Shown piece after piece: positions 1 to 8,154 of a DNA stretch of 64,000 bases. This DNA comes from Faucicola tetraodonis. GTDB taxonomy: Bacteria > Pseudomonadota > Gammaproteobacteria > Pseudomonadales > Moraxellaceae. The DNA lies in the NCBI GenBank assembly GCA_032017425.1, contig DALZPW010000002.1; one strand, 5' to 3'. Made by a program: the position numbers and the translations under genes. The notes under the pieces are model-generated. The model was not told the DNA's origin. It saw nothing but the letters and a program-made list of their open reading frames with translations, and searched no databases. Position 1 is the first letter of the stretch; each line of letters starts with the position of its first letter.

Positions 1-69
1 ACAAGTTGTTCTTGTGTTTGTTGTTATTTAGTGTACCAAAGATATCGTCTATCATATGGTGAGCTTGAT

Positions 70-99
70 ATTGTAATACGTTTTGTTTTACGCTGTCAA
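70..99 (-). promoter_or_regulatory. Candidate sigma-70 promoter P2, reading off the left edge
   Basis: Read on the minus strand, a TTGACA -35 (94-99) and a TACAAT -10 (70-75) are separated by 18 bp. It lies downstream of a second promoter with the same orientation (175-202). Two tandem near-consensus promoters followed by at least 60 non-coding bases suggest a stable-RNA operon (rRNA or tRNA) just outside the window; that target is inferred and not visible. Confidence 0.55.
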
Positions 100-174
100 G
101 CTTTATTTAATTCTTGCTAAGCTTCGTAATTTGTTTTACTTGTTTGTAAACTCTTCGTCGCTCAGTGGTGGCGT

Positions 175-202
175 ATTATACGTGAATCTAAATGGGTGTC
201 AA
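175..202 (-). promoter_or_regulatory. Strong sigma-70 promoter P1, probable stable-RNA promoter
   Basis: On the minus strand there is a perfect TTGACA (197-202) and a perfect TATAAT (175-180) with a 16 bp spacer, followed by a GC-rich discriminator (CGCCACC). An AT-rich tract lies upstream at about 203-260 and may act as an UP element. Perfect hexamers, GC-rich discriminator and AT-rich upstream DNA are the known signature of growth-rate-controlled rRNA promoters. Transcription runs left, away from map. Confidence 0.65.
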
Positions 203-269
203 CAGGAAAATATAAATAATTTTAAATTAATTACTAACTTTCTTTTATATTAATGATTTTATTCATATT

Positions 270-1055
270 TTAACTGTTTAAAAAACTCAAATCTTCTTCT
301 GGACGCTTGGTAAACACTTCACAGCCGTTTTCAGTGACCATCAGTGTGTGTTCCCATTGGGCGGACAATTTACGGTCTTTAGTAATTACCGTCCATTTAT
401 CGGGTAAGGTTTTGGTTTGCCATACACCTTGGTTAATCATTGGTTCAATGGTAAATGTCATGCCTGTCGTCAGTTGTAAACCGGTATTTTTTTTACCATA
501 GTGCAGAATTTGTGGTTCATCATGGTATACGTCACTAATTCCATGTCCGCAATATTCTCTTACTACGCTAAAACGCTCGGGTTCAGCCACCGCTTGAATC
601 GCTGCGCCAATATCGCCTACATAGGCGCCATTGCGAACAGCTTTCATCCCTGCATATAGTGCGTCTTGGGCAATTTTGCAGATACGCTGCGCCATGATAG
701 ATCCTTCACCGATAATCCACATTTTTGAAGTATCACCATGATAGCCATCTTTTATCACTGTGACATCAATATTGACGATATCGCCATCTTTTAGGATACG
801 ACTGTCATCGGGAATACCGTGACAAACCACATGGTTGATTGAAGTACAAAGCGTATGCTGGTAGCCATGATAGCCGACATTGGCGGGAATGGCTTTTTGC
901 ACATCGATAATATAGTCGTGCGCAAGCTTATCTAATGCCCCTGTCGTTACACCTTCTTTGACATATTCATCTAACATCACTAAAACGTCGGCGGCTAATT
1001 TACCAGCGACGCGCATTTTTTCAACGGCTTCAGGGTTATTTAATAGTGTTTTCAT
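270..1055 (-). CDS. map: Type I methionine aminopeptidase
   Basis: Removes the initiator methionine from nascent proteins in the cytoplasm. The 261-residue length and fold match type I MetAP. The five metal ligands are visible at D97, D108, H171, E204 and E235, and the substrate-binding histidine is H79 in the VVCHG motif. ATG start at 1053-1055. A promoter is apparent just upstream on the minus strand (TTGTGA, 16 bp, TATAAT; 1095-1122). In many gammaproteobacteria map neighbours rpsB-tsf, and here rpsB-tsf lies about 900 bp away in divergent orientation with msrB in between. The C-terminus ends close to the AT-rich region upstream of the left-edge promoters, and I see no clear terminator. 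Confidence 0.97.
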   Translation of the reverse strand: MKTLLNNPEAVEKMRVAGKLAADVLVMLDEYVKEGVTTGALDKLAHDYIIDVQKAIPANVGYHGYQHTLCTSINHVVCHGIPDDSRILKDGDIVNIDVTVIKDGYHGDTSKMWIIGEGSIMAQRICKIAQDALYAGMKAVRNGAYVGDIGAAIQAVAEPERFSVVREYCGHGISDVYHDEPQILHYGKKNTGLQLTTGMTFTIEPMINQGVWQTKTLPDKWTVITKDRKLSAQWEHTLMVTENGCEVFTKRPEEDLSFLNS

Positions 1056-1094
1056 ACAATAATTATCTGATTTTGCAAAAATTTAAGAAGACGT

Positions 1095-1122
1095 ATTATA
1101 GCCCTTTTCGCCTTGTTCACAA
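1095..1122 (-). promoter_or_regulatory. Candidate map promoter
   Basis: Minus-strand TTGTGA (1117-1122), 16 bp spacer, TATAAT (1095-1100), about 40 bp before the map start codon. Confidence 0.6.
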
Positions 1123-1150
1123 AACTACTATTTGTTTAAACAGTTGTTAC

Positions 1151-1179
1151 TTGAATTTTGGATGGGTTGTAACTATTGT
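1151..1179 (+). promoter_or_regulatory. Candidate msrB promoter
   Basis: TTGAAT (1151-1156), 17 bp spacer, TATTGT (1174-1179); an AGGAA ribosome-binding site precedes the ATG at 1216. Confidence 0.45.
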
Positions 1180-1215
1180 GATGTTCTACAATGACAACAA
1201 GGGTTAGGAACGTCT

Positions 1216-1686
1216 ATGGCTAATTCAATTAATATCGATACACAGAAGTATGTAAGACCTTCTGAAGCTGAAATCAAGGCAAATTTGAATGATGAGCAAT
1301 ATTATGTGACACAGCAAAACGGCACTGAACGCCCTTTTAGCCATGAGTATGATCACCAATTTGAACGTGGTATCTATGTGGATATTGTCAGCGGTGAGCC
1401 GCTTTTTAGCTCATCAGATAAGTATGACTCAGGTTGTGGTTGGCCCGCCTTTAGCAAACCGATTGATACAGCGGTAATCAATGAATTGTTTGATGATAGT
1501 CACGGTATGCGACGTACTGAAGTGCGTAGCCGTGTTGCTGATTCGCATTTAGGCCATGTGTTTAATGACGGTCTTCCTGAGCTTGGCGGCATGCGCTATT
1601 GCATCAATGGCGCGTCGCTACGTTTCATTCCTGTAGATGAGATGGAACAAGAAGGTTATGGTGACTTAATCGGATTGGTTGAATAA
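1216..1686 (+). CDS. msrB: Peptide-methionine (R)-S-oxide reductase, zinc-free type
   Basis: Reduces the R epimer of methionine sulfoxide in oxidised proteins. The 156-residue protein has the MsrB core: SGCGWPAF with the probable resolving cysteine C74, HLGHVF with H111 and H114, and RYCIN with the catalytic cysteine C129. The two CxxC zinc-binding pairs of the E. coli-type enzyme are absent; the segment preceding the core reads GIYVDIVSGEPLF, with no cysteines. It therefore resembles the MsrB domain of Neisseria PilB and streptococcal enzymes. ATG at 1216 has a good AGGAA site. It stands alone between divergent map and the rpsB leader and is closed by a terminator at 1743. Confidence 0.95.
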   Translation: MANSINIDTQKYVRPSEAEIKANLNDEQYYVTQQNGTERPFSHEYDHQFERGIYVDIVSGEPLFSSSDKYDSGCGWPAFSKPIDTAVINELFDDSHGMRRTEVRSRVADSHLGHVFNDGLPELGGMRYCINGASLRFIPVDEMEQEGYGDLIGLVE

Positions 1687-1742
1687 TCGCCATGTGATTT
1701 TGCTAAAACATATAGCTTAACCATATAAAAATATGTTAAAAT

Positions 1743-1785
1743 AGCAGTTTGTCATTTTATCTTGAAATGGCAAATTGCTTTTTTT
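1743..1785 (+). terminator. Rho-independent terminator after msrB
   Basis: A 15-bp imperfect stem with G-U pairs (left arm 1743-1757, right arm 1765-1779) is followed by a run of seven T. It separates msrB from rpsB. Confidence 0.8.
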
Positions 1786-1842
1786 ATTTACTAACATGAC
1801 ACACACATTGCTATTTTCAAGCTGACAAGCTTGATAAGAGTT

Positions 1843-1941
1843 AAGCTGGGTGTTTGCAAATTTGATTAATTAAAATCCTGTAGATTTTGATGCGTGTTTG
1901 CAAATCGGCTTAATCGGTAATGTGGAGGCATAACCCAACTT
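1843..1941 (+). promoter_or_regulatory. Structured leader of rpsB (possible S2 autoregulatory element)
   Basis: The leader holds a perfect 12-base direct repeat GTGTTTGCAAAT (1850-1861 and 1894-1905). Between the copies is a hairpin AAAATC/GATTTT (1872-1888). A long-range pairing of AAGCTGGGT (1843-1851) with ACCCAACTT (1933-1941) matches at 8 of 9 positions and would close the domain just before the AAGGAA ribosome-binding site. S2 is known to repress its own operon through the rpsB leader in gammaproteobacteria. That this RNA does so is inferred. Confidence 0.4.
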
Positions 1942-1957
1942 TACTTAAGGAAATCTC

Positions 1958-2731
1958 ATGGCGTCAGCTAATCCTACCCAAGTTTCAATGCGTGATCTTT
2001 TAGAAGCCGGTGCACACTTTGGTCACCAAACTCGTTTTTGGAATCCAAAAATGGGCAAATTTATTTTTGGTGCACGTAACAAAATCCACATCATCAACCT
2101 TGAGCATACAGTTAAAGCGATGAACGAAGCACTAAACTTCGTTAACCGTGAAGCAGCACGTGGCAACAAAGTACTATTTGTTGGTACTAAACGTGCAGCA
2201 AGCAATGTTATTAGCGAACAAGCCGCTCGCGCTGGTATGCCGTATGTTGACCATCGCTGGTTAGGTGGTATGTTAACCAACTGGAAAACCATCCGTCAGT
2301 CAATTACGCGTTTGAAAGAATACGAAAAACAAGCTGAAGATGGTACGTTTGCTAAGTTAACCAAACGTGAAGCGTTAGAGCGTACTCGCGAAATGGAAAA
2401 ACTTGAGCGTGCCTTAGGCGGTATCAAAAACATGAACGGTCTACCTGATGCAATTTTTGTGGTTGACGTTGACCATGAAGCGATTGCAATCAAAGAAGCA
2501 AAAAACTTAGGTATCCCTGTTATTGGTATCGTTGATACAAACTCAAACCCAGATGACGTAGATTATGTCATTCCTGCCAATGACGATGCGATTCGTGCGG
2601 TAACGCTATACGTATCAGCGGTTGCAGATGCAATTATCGCTGGTAAAGAATACGCTAAAACTCAAGGCGGCAAAGCAGCAAATCAAGAAGAAGCAGTAAC
2701 TGAAGCACCAGCAGAAGCTGCGGCAGAATAA
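1958..2731 (+). CDS. rpsB: 30S ribosomal protein S2
   Basis: Structural protein of the small ribosomal subunit. The 257-residue protein opens with the S2 signature (residues 4-30, including LLEAGAHFGHQTRFWNPKM) and contains FVGTKRAA and DHRWLGGMLTNWKT. The C-terminus has an Ala/Glu-rich tail, so it is slightly longer than the 241-residue E. coli protein. The ATG at 1958 is preceded by AAGGAA. It is followed by tsf as in nearly all bacteria. Two hairpins in the 228-bp gap suggest that the levels of rpsB and tsf are set separately. Confidence 0.98.
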   Translation: MASANPTQVSMRDLLEAGAHFGHQTRFWNPKMGKFIFGARNKIHIINLEHTVKAMNEALNFVNREAARGNKVLFVGTKRAASNVISEQAARAGMPYVDHRWLGGMLTNWKTIRQSITRLKEYEKQAEDGTFAKLTKREALERTREMEKLERALGGIKNMNGLPDAIFVVDVDHEAIAIKEAKNLGIPVIGIVDTNSNPDDVDYVIPANDDAIRAVTLYVSAVADAIIAGKEYAKTQGGKAANQEEAVTEAPAEAAAE

Positions 2732-2741
2732 TGGTTACCGT

Positions 2742-2780
2742 AGTATCATAGCAGCGCATTGCTTAGGTTGTTATGATACT
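2742..2780 (+). other. Hairpin in the rpsB-tsf spacer
   Basis: Left arm 2742-2753 (AGTATCATAGCA) pairs with right arm 2769-2780 with one G-U pair, starting about 10 bp after the rpsB stop. There is no T run, so it looks like an RNA processing or 3'-end protection structure rather than a terminator. Confidence 0.5.
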
Positions 2781-2857
2781 GTCATCAAAATTTTATAAAC
2801 TAACTTTGATAGGTAAACACAAAATTGGTTTATAAAAATTCGAATTTGTAGCGTAAT

Positions 2858-2894
2858 ATTAAAGGGCAAAAATCACCCATTTTTGTCCTTTAAT
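2858..2894 (+). terminator. Hairpin / possible attenuator between rpsB and tsf
   Basis: Sixteen-base arms (2858-2873 and 2879-2894) pair with a single G-U and a 5-nt loop; a weak T tract (ATTTTT) follows nine bases later. It could terminate part of the rpsB transcript, or base-pair without terminating. Confidence 0.5.
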
Positions 2895-2959
2895 CTTCAA
2901 ATTTTTAGACAATAAACAACCCAATTCTCATCTATAATGATAATCAATTGAGGTATCTC

Positions 2960-3838
2960 ATGGCAGAAATTAGTGCAAAACTGGTAAAAGAATTACGTGA
3001 CCGTACAGGTCTTGGTATGATGGAATGTAAAAAAGCCCTGCAAGAAGCAGACGGCGACATCGAAACCGCAATCGATAACCTGCGTAAATCAGGTCAAGCA
3101 AAAGCTGCTAAAAAAGCAGGTAACATTGCTGCTGATGGTGCTATCATTATCGCTCAAGAAGGTAACAAAGCCTTACTACTTGAAGTAAACTGTCAAACTG
3201 ACTTCGTGGCAAAAGATGCTAACTTCACCGCATTTGCAAACAAAGTAGCTGAACTGGCGCTTGCTAACGATACCACTGATGTAGCGGCTATCTCTGCATT
3301 GCCGTATGGCGATGGTCAAACGGTTGAAGAAGCCCGTGTTGAGCTCGTACAAAAAATCGGCGAAAACATCCAAGTACGTCGTGCAGAAGTGATTGAAGGT
3401 GACAACCTAGCCTCTTACCGTCACGGTATCCGTATTGGTGTAGTGGTTTCTGTTGAAGGTGGCAATGCAGACACCGCAAAACACGTTGCCATGCAAGTTG
3501 CAGCATTCAACCCAATCGCCGTTGATGAAGCCAATGTACCTGCTGATACGCTAGCGCGTGAAAAAGACATCATCGAAGCGAAAGCAAAAGAATCTGGCAA
3601 ACCAGACGCCGTGATTGAAAAAATGATTACCGGTGGTCTACAAAAGTACTTGAACGAAGTGACTTTGTTGAACCAACCTTACGTTATCGACAACGAGAAA
3701 AAAGTTGGCGATATATTAAAATCTGAAGGTATGACGGTTAAAGCATTCAAACGCTTAGAAGTGGGTGAAGGCATCGAGAAAAAACAAGAAAACTTCGCTG
3801 AAGAAGTGGCAGCAGCTCAAGCAGCAGCAGCTAAATAA
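2960..3838 (+). CDS. tsf: Elongation factor Ts
   Basis: Guanine-nucleotide exchange factor for EF-Tu. The 292-residue protein has the N-terminal UBA-like helical domain with the RTGLGMMECKKALQEA signature (about residues 12-27) and the QTDFVAKD motif (about 77-84) that inserts into EF-Tu. I place the start at the ATG at 2960: it has GAGG six bases upstream and gives the canonical MAEISAKLVKELR N-terminus. An upstream in-frame TTG would add only four residues. Terminator at 3871. Confidence 0.98.
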   Translation: MAEISAKLVKELRDRTGLGMMECKKALQEADGDIETAIDNLRKSGQAKAAKKAGNIAADGAIIIAQEGNKALLLEVNCQTDFVAKDANFTAFANKVAELALANDTTDVAAISALPYGDGQTVEEARVELVQKIGENIQVRRAEVIEGDNLASYRHGIRIGVVVSVEGGNADTAKHVAMQVAAFNPIAVDEANVPADTLAREKDIIEAKAKESGKPDAVIEKMITGGLQKYLNEVTLLNQPYVIDNEKKVGDILKSEGMTVKAFKRLEVGEGIEKKQENFAEEVAAAQAAAAK

Positions 3839-3870
3839 TAAGCGATAACCGCTAAGCGATTAACTTGTTA

Positions 3871-3901
3871 AAAATACCCCATTCATTTGGGGTATTTTTT
3901 T
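3871..3901 (+). terminator. Rho-independent terminator after tsf
   Basis: AAATACCCCA hairpin with short loop and right arm TGGGGTATTT, followed by seven T. Confidence 0.9.
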
Positions 3902-3927
3902 ATCTAATTTTTTTATTTTTTAAATTC

Positions 3928-3955
3928 AAAAAGCGAGTTAAAGGTTCGCTTTTTT
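3928..3955 (-). terminator. Probable metY terminator
   Basis: AAAAAGCGA (3928-3936) and TCGCTTTTT (3946-3954) form a stem with T runs on both strands. It sits between the convergent ends of tsf and metY and could act in both directions. Confidence 0.65.
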
Positions 3956-3985
3956 ATGTGAAGCGATTATTTGTAGATGAAGCGA

Positions 3986-5272
3986 TTAATTGGCTGCGGC
4001 TAACGCTTGCTCAAGGTCAGCTTTGATGTCGTCAATATGCTCAATACCAATGGATAAACGAATCATGTCTTCGCTGACACCTGCTTTTTGCAACTCTTCA
4101 GCATTTAACTGGCGGTGCGTGGTAGTAGCGGGGTGGCAAGCGAGTGACTTGGCATCACCGATATTAACCAGACGGGTAATTAATTGTAGCGCATCAATGA
4201 ACTTCGCCCCTGCTTCACGACCGCCTTTTAATCCAAAGGTTAGAATCGCTGATGGCTTACCACCAAAGTATTTTTGCGCAAGCTTATGCTCTGGATGGTC
4301 GGTTAATCCTGCGTACTTGACCCAAGCCACTTGTGGATGATGGTTTAAAAATTCTGCCACGGCTTGGGCATTTTGGCAATGTCGCTCCATACGCAAGGCT
4401 AACGTCTCTAACCCAAGCATAATTTGCCAAGCGTTCATGGGGCTTAGTGCTGCACCGGTATTACGTAAGGGCGCAACGCGTGCACGTGCAATAAACGCCG
4501 CAGCACCCATGGCTTCGACAAAATTGACACCATGATAGCTGGCATCCGGGGTATTTAAAATCGCGAAACGTTCTTTGTGAGCGCCCCAATCAAATTTACC
4601 ACTATCGATAATCACCCCACCCACCGACGTGCCCGAGCCGCTCACATATTTGGTCAATGAATGAATCACAATATCAGCACCATGCTCAAATGGACGGCAC
4701 AATATTGGCGTGGCAACGGTGTTATCAATCACCACAGGTACGCCTTTGCTATGGGCAAATTCGCTAATTTTTGCGATATCCAGCACGTTACCCAATGGAT
4801 TACCGATACTTTCGCCAAATACCAATTTAGTACGTTCATCAATCAAATCAACCAAGGTCTCAGGTTTGGTATAATCAAAGAAACGCACTTCGATACCTTG
4901 ACGTGGCAACGCATGGGCAAATAAATTGTAAGTACCGCCATACAAAGTTGATACTGAGACGATGTTATCACCTGCCTCACATAGGGTTTGGATGGTATAA
5001 GTAATCGCCGCCATCCCGGATGCCACCGTCAATGCACCGATGCCGCCTTCTAACGCTGCCATACGCGCTTCAAGCACCGCATTGGTTGGGTTCATGATAC
5101 GGGTATAGATATTGCCGGCAACTTTCAGATCAAAAAGGTCAGCACCGTGTTGGGTGTTGTCAAAGGCATACGAACTGGTGTGGTAGATAGGGACAGCGAC
5201 AGCTTTGGTGGTTGGTTCTGGTTCGTACCCTGCATGAATAGCGAGCGTTTCTGGGCGATGCGGTGGGCTCAT
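3986..5272 (-). CDS. metY: O-acetylhomoserine sulfhydrylase (aminocarboxypropyltransferase)
   Basis: PLP enzyme of the Cys/Met metabolism family that condenses O-acetylhomoserine with sulfide to homocysteine (direct sulfhydrylation). The 428-residue length is typical of MetY and longer than MetB or MetZ. PLP-binding features: SGMAAI near residues 85-90, D183 in VIDNT, and the Schiff-base lysine K208 in HSLTKYVSG. The C-terminus has the family motif RLSIGIEHIDDI. It is monocistronic on the minus strand with a plausible promoter at 5319-5348. O-succinylhomoserine as substrate cannot be excluded from sequence. Confidence 0.93.
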   Translation of the reverse strand: MSPPHRPETLAIHAGYEPEPTTKAVAVPIYHTSSYAFDNTQHGADLFDLKVAGNIYTRIMNPTNAVLEARMAALEGGIGALTVASGMAAITYTIQTLCEAGDNIVSVSTLYGGTYNLFAHALPRQGIEVRFFDYTKPETLVDLIDERTKLVFGESIGNPLGNVLDIAKISEFAHSKGVPVVIDNTVATPILCRPFEHGADIVIHSLTKYVSGSGTSVGGVIIDSGKFDWGAHKERFAILNTPDASYHGVNFVEAMGAAAFIARARVAPLRNTGAALSPMNAWQIMLGLETLALRMERHCQNAQAVAEFLNHHPQVAWVKYAGLTDHPEHKLAQKYFGGKPSAILTFGLKGGREAGAKFIDALQLITRLVNIGDAKSLACHPATTTHRQLNAEELQKAGVSEDMIRLSIGIEHIDDIKADLEQALAAAN

Positions 5273-5318
5273 ATATATTCCTTTAATTTAGTTTAATTAG
5301 CAAAAAAATCTCTTTTGC

Positions 5319-5348
5319 ATTGTAGCGATTTGCTAATCAATTTTGCAA
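5319..5348 (-). promoter_or_regulatory. Candidate metY promoter
   Basis: Minus-strand TTGCAA (5343-5348), 18 bp, TACAAT (5319-5324), about 45 bp upstream of the metY ATG. Confidence 0.45.
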
Positions 5349-5374
5349 ATTCACAATAGAGCATTATTGGAACA

Positions 5375-5554
5375 TTAATGGCATGTTTTGGAATATAGAT
5401 TTATAGTGACTTGGCCTCTAAAAGTGCGCCATATATCCATTGATAACCACCAATGATAGACAAACAAACACAGCACCACTAAGCTTTGCGAATAGGCTTT
5501 ATAAAAGAACCCGCTACCTTTTGGTAACCACCATGGAATGAAACAAGCCATCAT
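5375..5554 (-). CDS. Candidate 59-residue aromatic membrane miniprotein
   Basis: An open frame of 60 codons with ATG-ATG at its start (5554 or 5551) and TAA at 5375-5377. I do not recognise the family. The product has IPWWLPKGSGFFYKAY at the N-terminus, a hydrophobic segment around residues 25-34 (LVVLCLFVY), then HWWLSMDIWRTFRGQV. It contains six tryptophans, no long low-complexity run, and a basic tail, so it looks like a single-pass inner-membrane protein. The ribosome-binding site is poor. It fills part of the 650-bp gap between glyS and metY on their strand. Two 13-base repeats (5440-5452 and 5521-5533) encode the two WWL motifs, which could mean an internal duplication. It could also be chance. 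Confidence 0.4.
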   Translation of the reverse strand: MMACFIPWWLPKGSGFFYKAYSQSLVVLCLFVYHWWLSMDIWRTFRGQVTINLYSKTCH

Positions 5555-5811
5555 TATTACGGGCTTTCACGTAATTACTCTAGACGAAGATAAATTAGAA
5601 AAAATAAATTAGCGATAATGAACTAGAAAAGATAAATCATGGAGAACGCCCCACCGTTAAATACCTAATCTAACAAAAGTGTTGAAGCTGGTCACACCAG
5701 AATAAACCCTAGAGAGCAATTCAGACGAAAATACCCTTAAAATAGTATCAAATACGCGTAAACTAGCCTGCCAATTTAGTGAAAACAAGCGTAAAAGTAT
5801 CTTTAGCTTGT
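5555..5811. other. Non-coding spacer upstream of the miniprotein
   Basis: No ORF of note on either strand. The only structure I see is a small CTGGT-CAC-ACCAG hairpin near 5690. No recognised riboswitch or RNA motif. Confidence 0.5.
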
Positions 5812-5847
5812 AAAAAAACCCATAATGACCGTTGTCAGTATGGGTTT
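5812..5847 (-). terminator. Rho-independent terminator after glyS
   Basis: Minus-strand hairpin with 14-base arms (5816-5829 and 5834-5847, one mismatch or wobble), a 4-nt loop and a tail of seven T. Confidence 0.85.
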
Positions 5848-5929
5848 AACCAATGATATTAAAGCAGGGGTATTAAAGCCATTGTATCGAAGCCCTATGA
5901 TTAAAGCGTTAACTCGTGTCTAAATTAGC

Positions 5930-8032
5930 TTATAGCTGTAACTCACTGATATCTGCAACCGTTAAAAACAACCCACGCACTTTTTTTAGCAGCGCCAACC
6001 GATTGGCTTTAAGATTAGCATCTTCACTATTCACCATCACCTGCTCAAAGAAGTCATCCAATGGCTGCTGCAGCGTGGCTAGCGATTGTAAAATCTGGGT
6101 GTAGTTGGCGTTGTCAGTATGTTGGTGGGGCTCAATACTTTGCGCTGCAGTTTGCACCGCTTGATACAATGCTTTTTCGGCAGGTTCTTGTAAATAAGCC
6201 GTTTGTATTTGGCTTGCAATCTCACCCTCAGCCTTGGCTAAAATATTGGCAACGCGTTTATTGGCCTCGGCAAGTTGTTTGGCGGGTGGCAAATCACGGA
6301 AAGCTTGGACGGCTTTGATACGATGGTCAAAATCCATTGGCACTTGCGGTTGTAGCGCCTGTACCGCCATAATTGTATCCACGCTCACGCCTTGGTCTTC
6401 ATACATGGCACGGTAGCGTGAATTGATAAACTCCATCACTTGTTTAAAAGTTTTTGGTAAGTCGTCAATTTTGCCTACATAACCCAATAAAGCTTGCTCA
6501 AGCAATACTACCAAATTTAATGGCAGTTGCTTCTCAATCAAAATACGCAGTACCCCAATCGCCGCACGGCGCAGACTAAACGGGTCTTTTGAACCGGTTG
6601 GCGCTTGGTCAATGCCAAAAATACCGACCAGCGTATCCAAACGGTCTGCTAATGCCAGCGCCGTTCCAATGTTGGTCGCCGGTAATTTATCACCGCTAAA
6701 TTTTGGCAGATATTGCTCTTCGATTGCCGCCGCCACCGCTTCTGGCTCTTGGTTTAAACGCGCATAGTAAGTCCCTGCCACGCCTTGTAATTCTGGAAAT
6801 TCACCCACCAAGGTACTGGCAAGGTCTGCTTTTGACAGCAAGCCTGCCCGTGCCGTTTGCTCAACGTCTTCGCCAATTTGGGTAGCAATAAAGGCAGCTA
6901 GCTTGGCAATACGCTCAGATTTTTCCCAAATTGTCCCTAACTTATCTTGGAATACGCGGGTTTTGAGATTTTCAGTCAGCGCAAATAATGGCTGTTTTTG
7001 GTCTTGTAAAAAGAAAAACTCGGCATCGGCAAGGCGTGGACGTACCACTTTTTCGTTACCAGCAATCACTTGCGCTTTATCTTTACTGTCAATGTTACTG
7101 ATAAAGATAAAATAAGGCTGTAATTTACCTTGGCTGTCAGTCAAACAAAAATATTTTTGATCCGCCTGCATGGTGCTAATCAAGGCCTCTTGCGGCACTT
7201 GTAAAAATCGTGGCTCAAAGCTTGCGCGTAGCGCTACTGGGTAGTCGACCAGCGCAGTGACTTCATCAAGCAAATCTTGCGGTACGATAGCGGTCGCCCC
7301 TACTTCATCGGCAAGCTGTTGGACTTGCGCTTTAATCTGTTGTTGGCGTTTGTCAAAATCAGCGATAACGTGCGCCTCGGCAAGGTTTTGCTCATAGCTG
7401 TCCGCCGTGTCAATTCTAACCTTATCAGGATGATGGAAACGATGTCCGAGACTATAACGACCCAGTTCAACGCCCTGCGACCCTGTCTCACCTGACATTA
7501 ACCCTTGAATCGTTGCTGGCAGCACTTGGTCGTCTTTGAGTAGCACCAACCATTTGACAGGGCGAACAAACTCGGAACGCTCTGCGCCACTACGCATGCG
7601 TTTGGCAATCGGCAACTCATCTAAGGCTTTTTGAAAAATACTCGGCAGTAAATCAGCCACAGGCTGACCAATGACATTCATTTCATAGCCGATATAATCG
7701 CCTTTATCACCCTTGATGGTAATCAAATCCTTGACGTCAATACCCAAGCCTTGGGCAAACCCTTGTGCCGCTTTGGTTGGATTACCGTCCTTATCATAGG
7801 CAGCTTTGACTGCAGGACCGCGTTTTTGTTCGATTTTATCGGGCTGTTTTTCACTAATTCCTTGAATCTGCAAGGCAAGGCGACGCGGGGCGGCAAAGCT
7901 TTTAATGGTATCAAAGCGAATATTGGCATCTGTTAGTGATTGGGTGACATGGTCGCTAAGTGCATCACGCAATGTTTTTAGATTTTTTGGGGGCAATTCT
8001 TCGGTGCCAAGTTCAAATAAAATAGTAGACAT
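5930..8032 (-). CDS. glyS: Glycine--tRNA ligase beta subunit
   Basis: Beta chain of the heterotetrameric bacterial GlyRS; provides tRNA recognition and pairs with GlyQ. The N-terminal LFELGTEELPP motif is diagnostic and fixes the start at the ATG at 8030-8032; the open frame extends 25 codons further upstream but that stretch is not family-like and covers the promoter. The 700-residue length is near the E. coli 689. A TATAAT -10 (8072-8077) lies 40 bp upstream, so glyS can be transcribed apart from glyQ. Unusually, glyQ is not adjacent: a TauE/SafE gene with its own terminator lies between. Confidence 0.97.
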   Translation of the reverse strand: MSTILFELGTEELPPKNLKTLRDALSDHVTQSLTDANIRFDTIKSFAAPRRLALQIQGISEKQPDKIEQKRGPAVKAAYDKDGNPTKAAQGFAQGLGIDVKDLITIKGDKGDYIGYEMNVIGQPVADLLPSIFQKALDELPIAKRMRSGAERSEFVRPVKWLVLLKDDQVLPATIQGLMSGETGSQGVELGRYSLGHRFHHPDKVRIDTADSYEQNLAEAHVIADFDKRQQQIKAQVQQLADEVGATAIVPQDLLDEVTALVDYPVALRASFEPRFLQVPQEALISTMQADQKYFCLTDSQGKLQPYFIFISNIDSKDKAQVIAGNEKVVRPRLADAEFFFLQDQKQPLFALTENLKTRVFQDKLGTIWEKSERIAKLAAFIATQIGEDVEQTARAGLLSKADLASTLVGEFPELQGVAGTYYARLNQEPEAVAAAIEEQYLPKFSGDKLPATNIGTALALADRLDTLVGIFGIDQAPTGSKDPFSLRRAAIGVLRILIEKQLPLNLVVLLEQALLGYVGKIDDLPKTFKQVMEFINSRYRAMYEDQGVSVDTIMAVQALQPQVPMDFDHRIKAVQAFRDLPPAKQLAEANKRVANILAKAEGEIASQIQTAYLQEPAEKALYQAVQTAAQSIEPHQHTDNANYTQILQSLATLQQPLDDFFEQVMVNSEDANLKANRLALLKKVRGLFLTVADISELQL

Positions 8033-8071
8033 GCTAAAGCCTTGTTGATTCAAATAAGGTAAATATAGGCG

Positions 8072-8077
8072 ATTATA
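8072..8077 (-). promoter_or_regulatory. Candidate glyS -10 box
   Basis: Perfect TATAAT on the minus strand 40 bp before the glyS ATG; the -35 region is poor. Confidence 0.4.
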
Positions 8078-8093
8078 GCAGAAATTTAAGCCA

Positions 8094-8117
8094 TAAAAAT
8101 GCCCCATCAGCGGGGCA
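8094..8117 (-). terminator. Terminator after the TauE/SafE gene
   Basis: TGCCCC/GGGGCA stem (8100-8117) with a 6-nt loop, then ATTTTTA on the minus strand. Confidence 0.7.
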
Positions 8118-8154
8118 AATCAAGAAAACCGTCAGCGCAAAACGAAAATTAAAC

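Noticed and set aside
5273..5811. Possible SAM-type riboswitch, tmRNA, 6S or RNase P RNA in the metY-glyS gap
   Set aside because: None of the conserved core sequences of these RNAs is present on either strand; a coding miniprotein explains part of it better.
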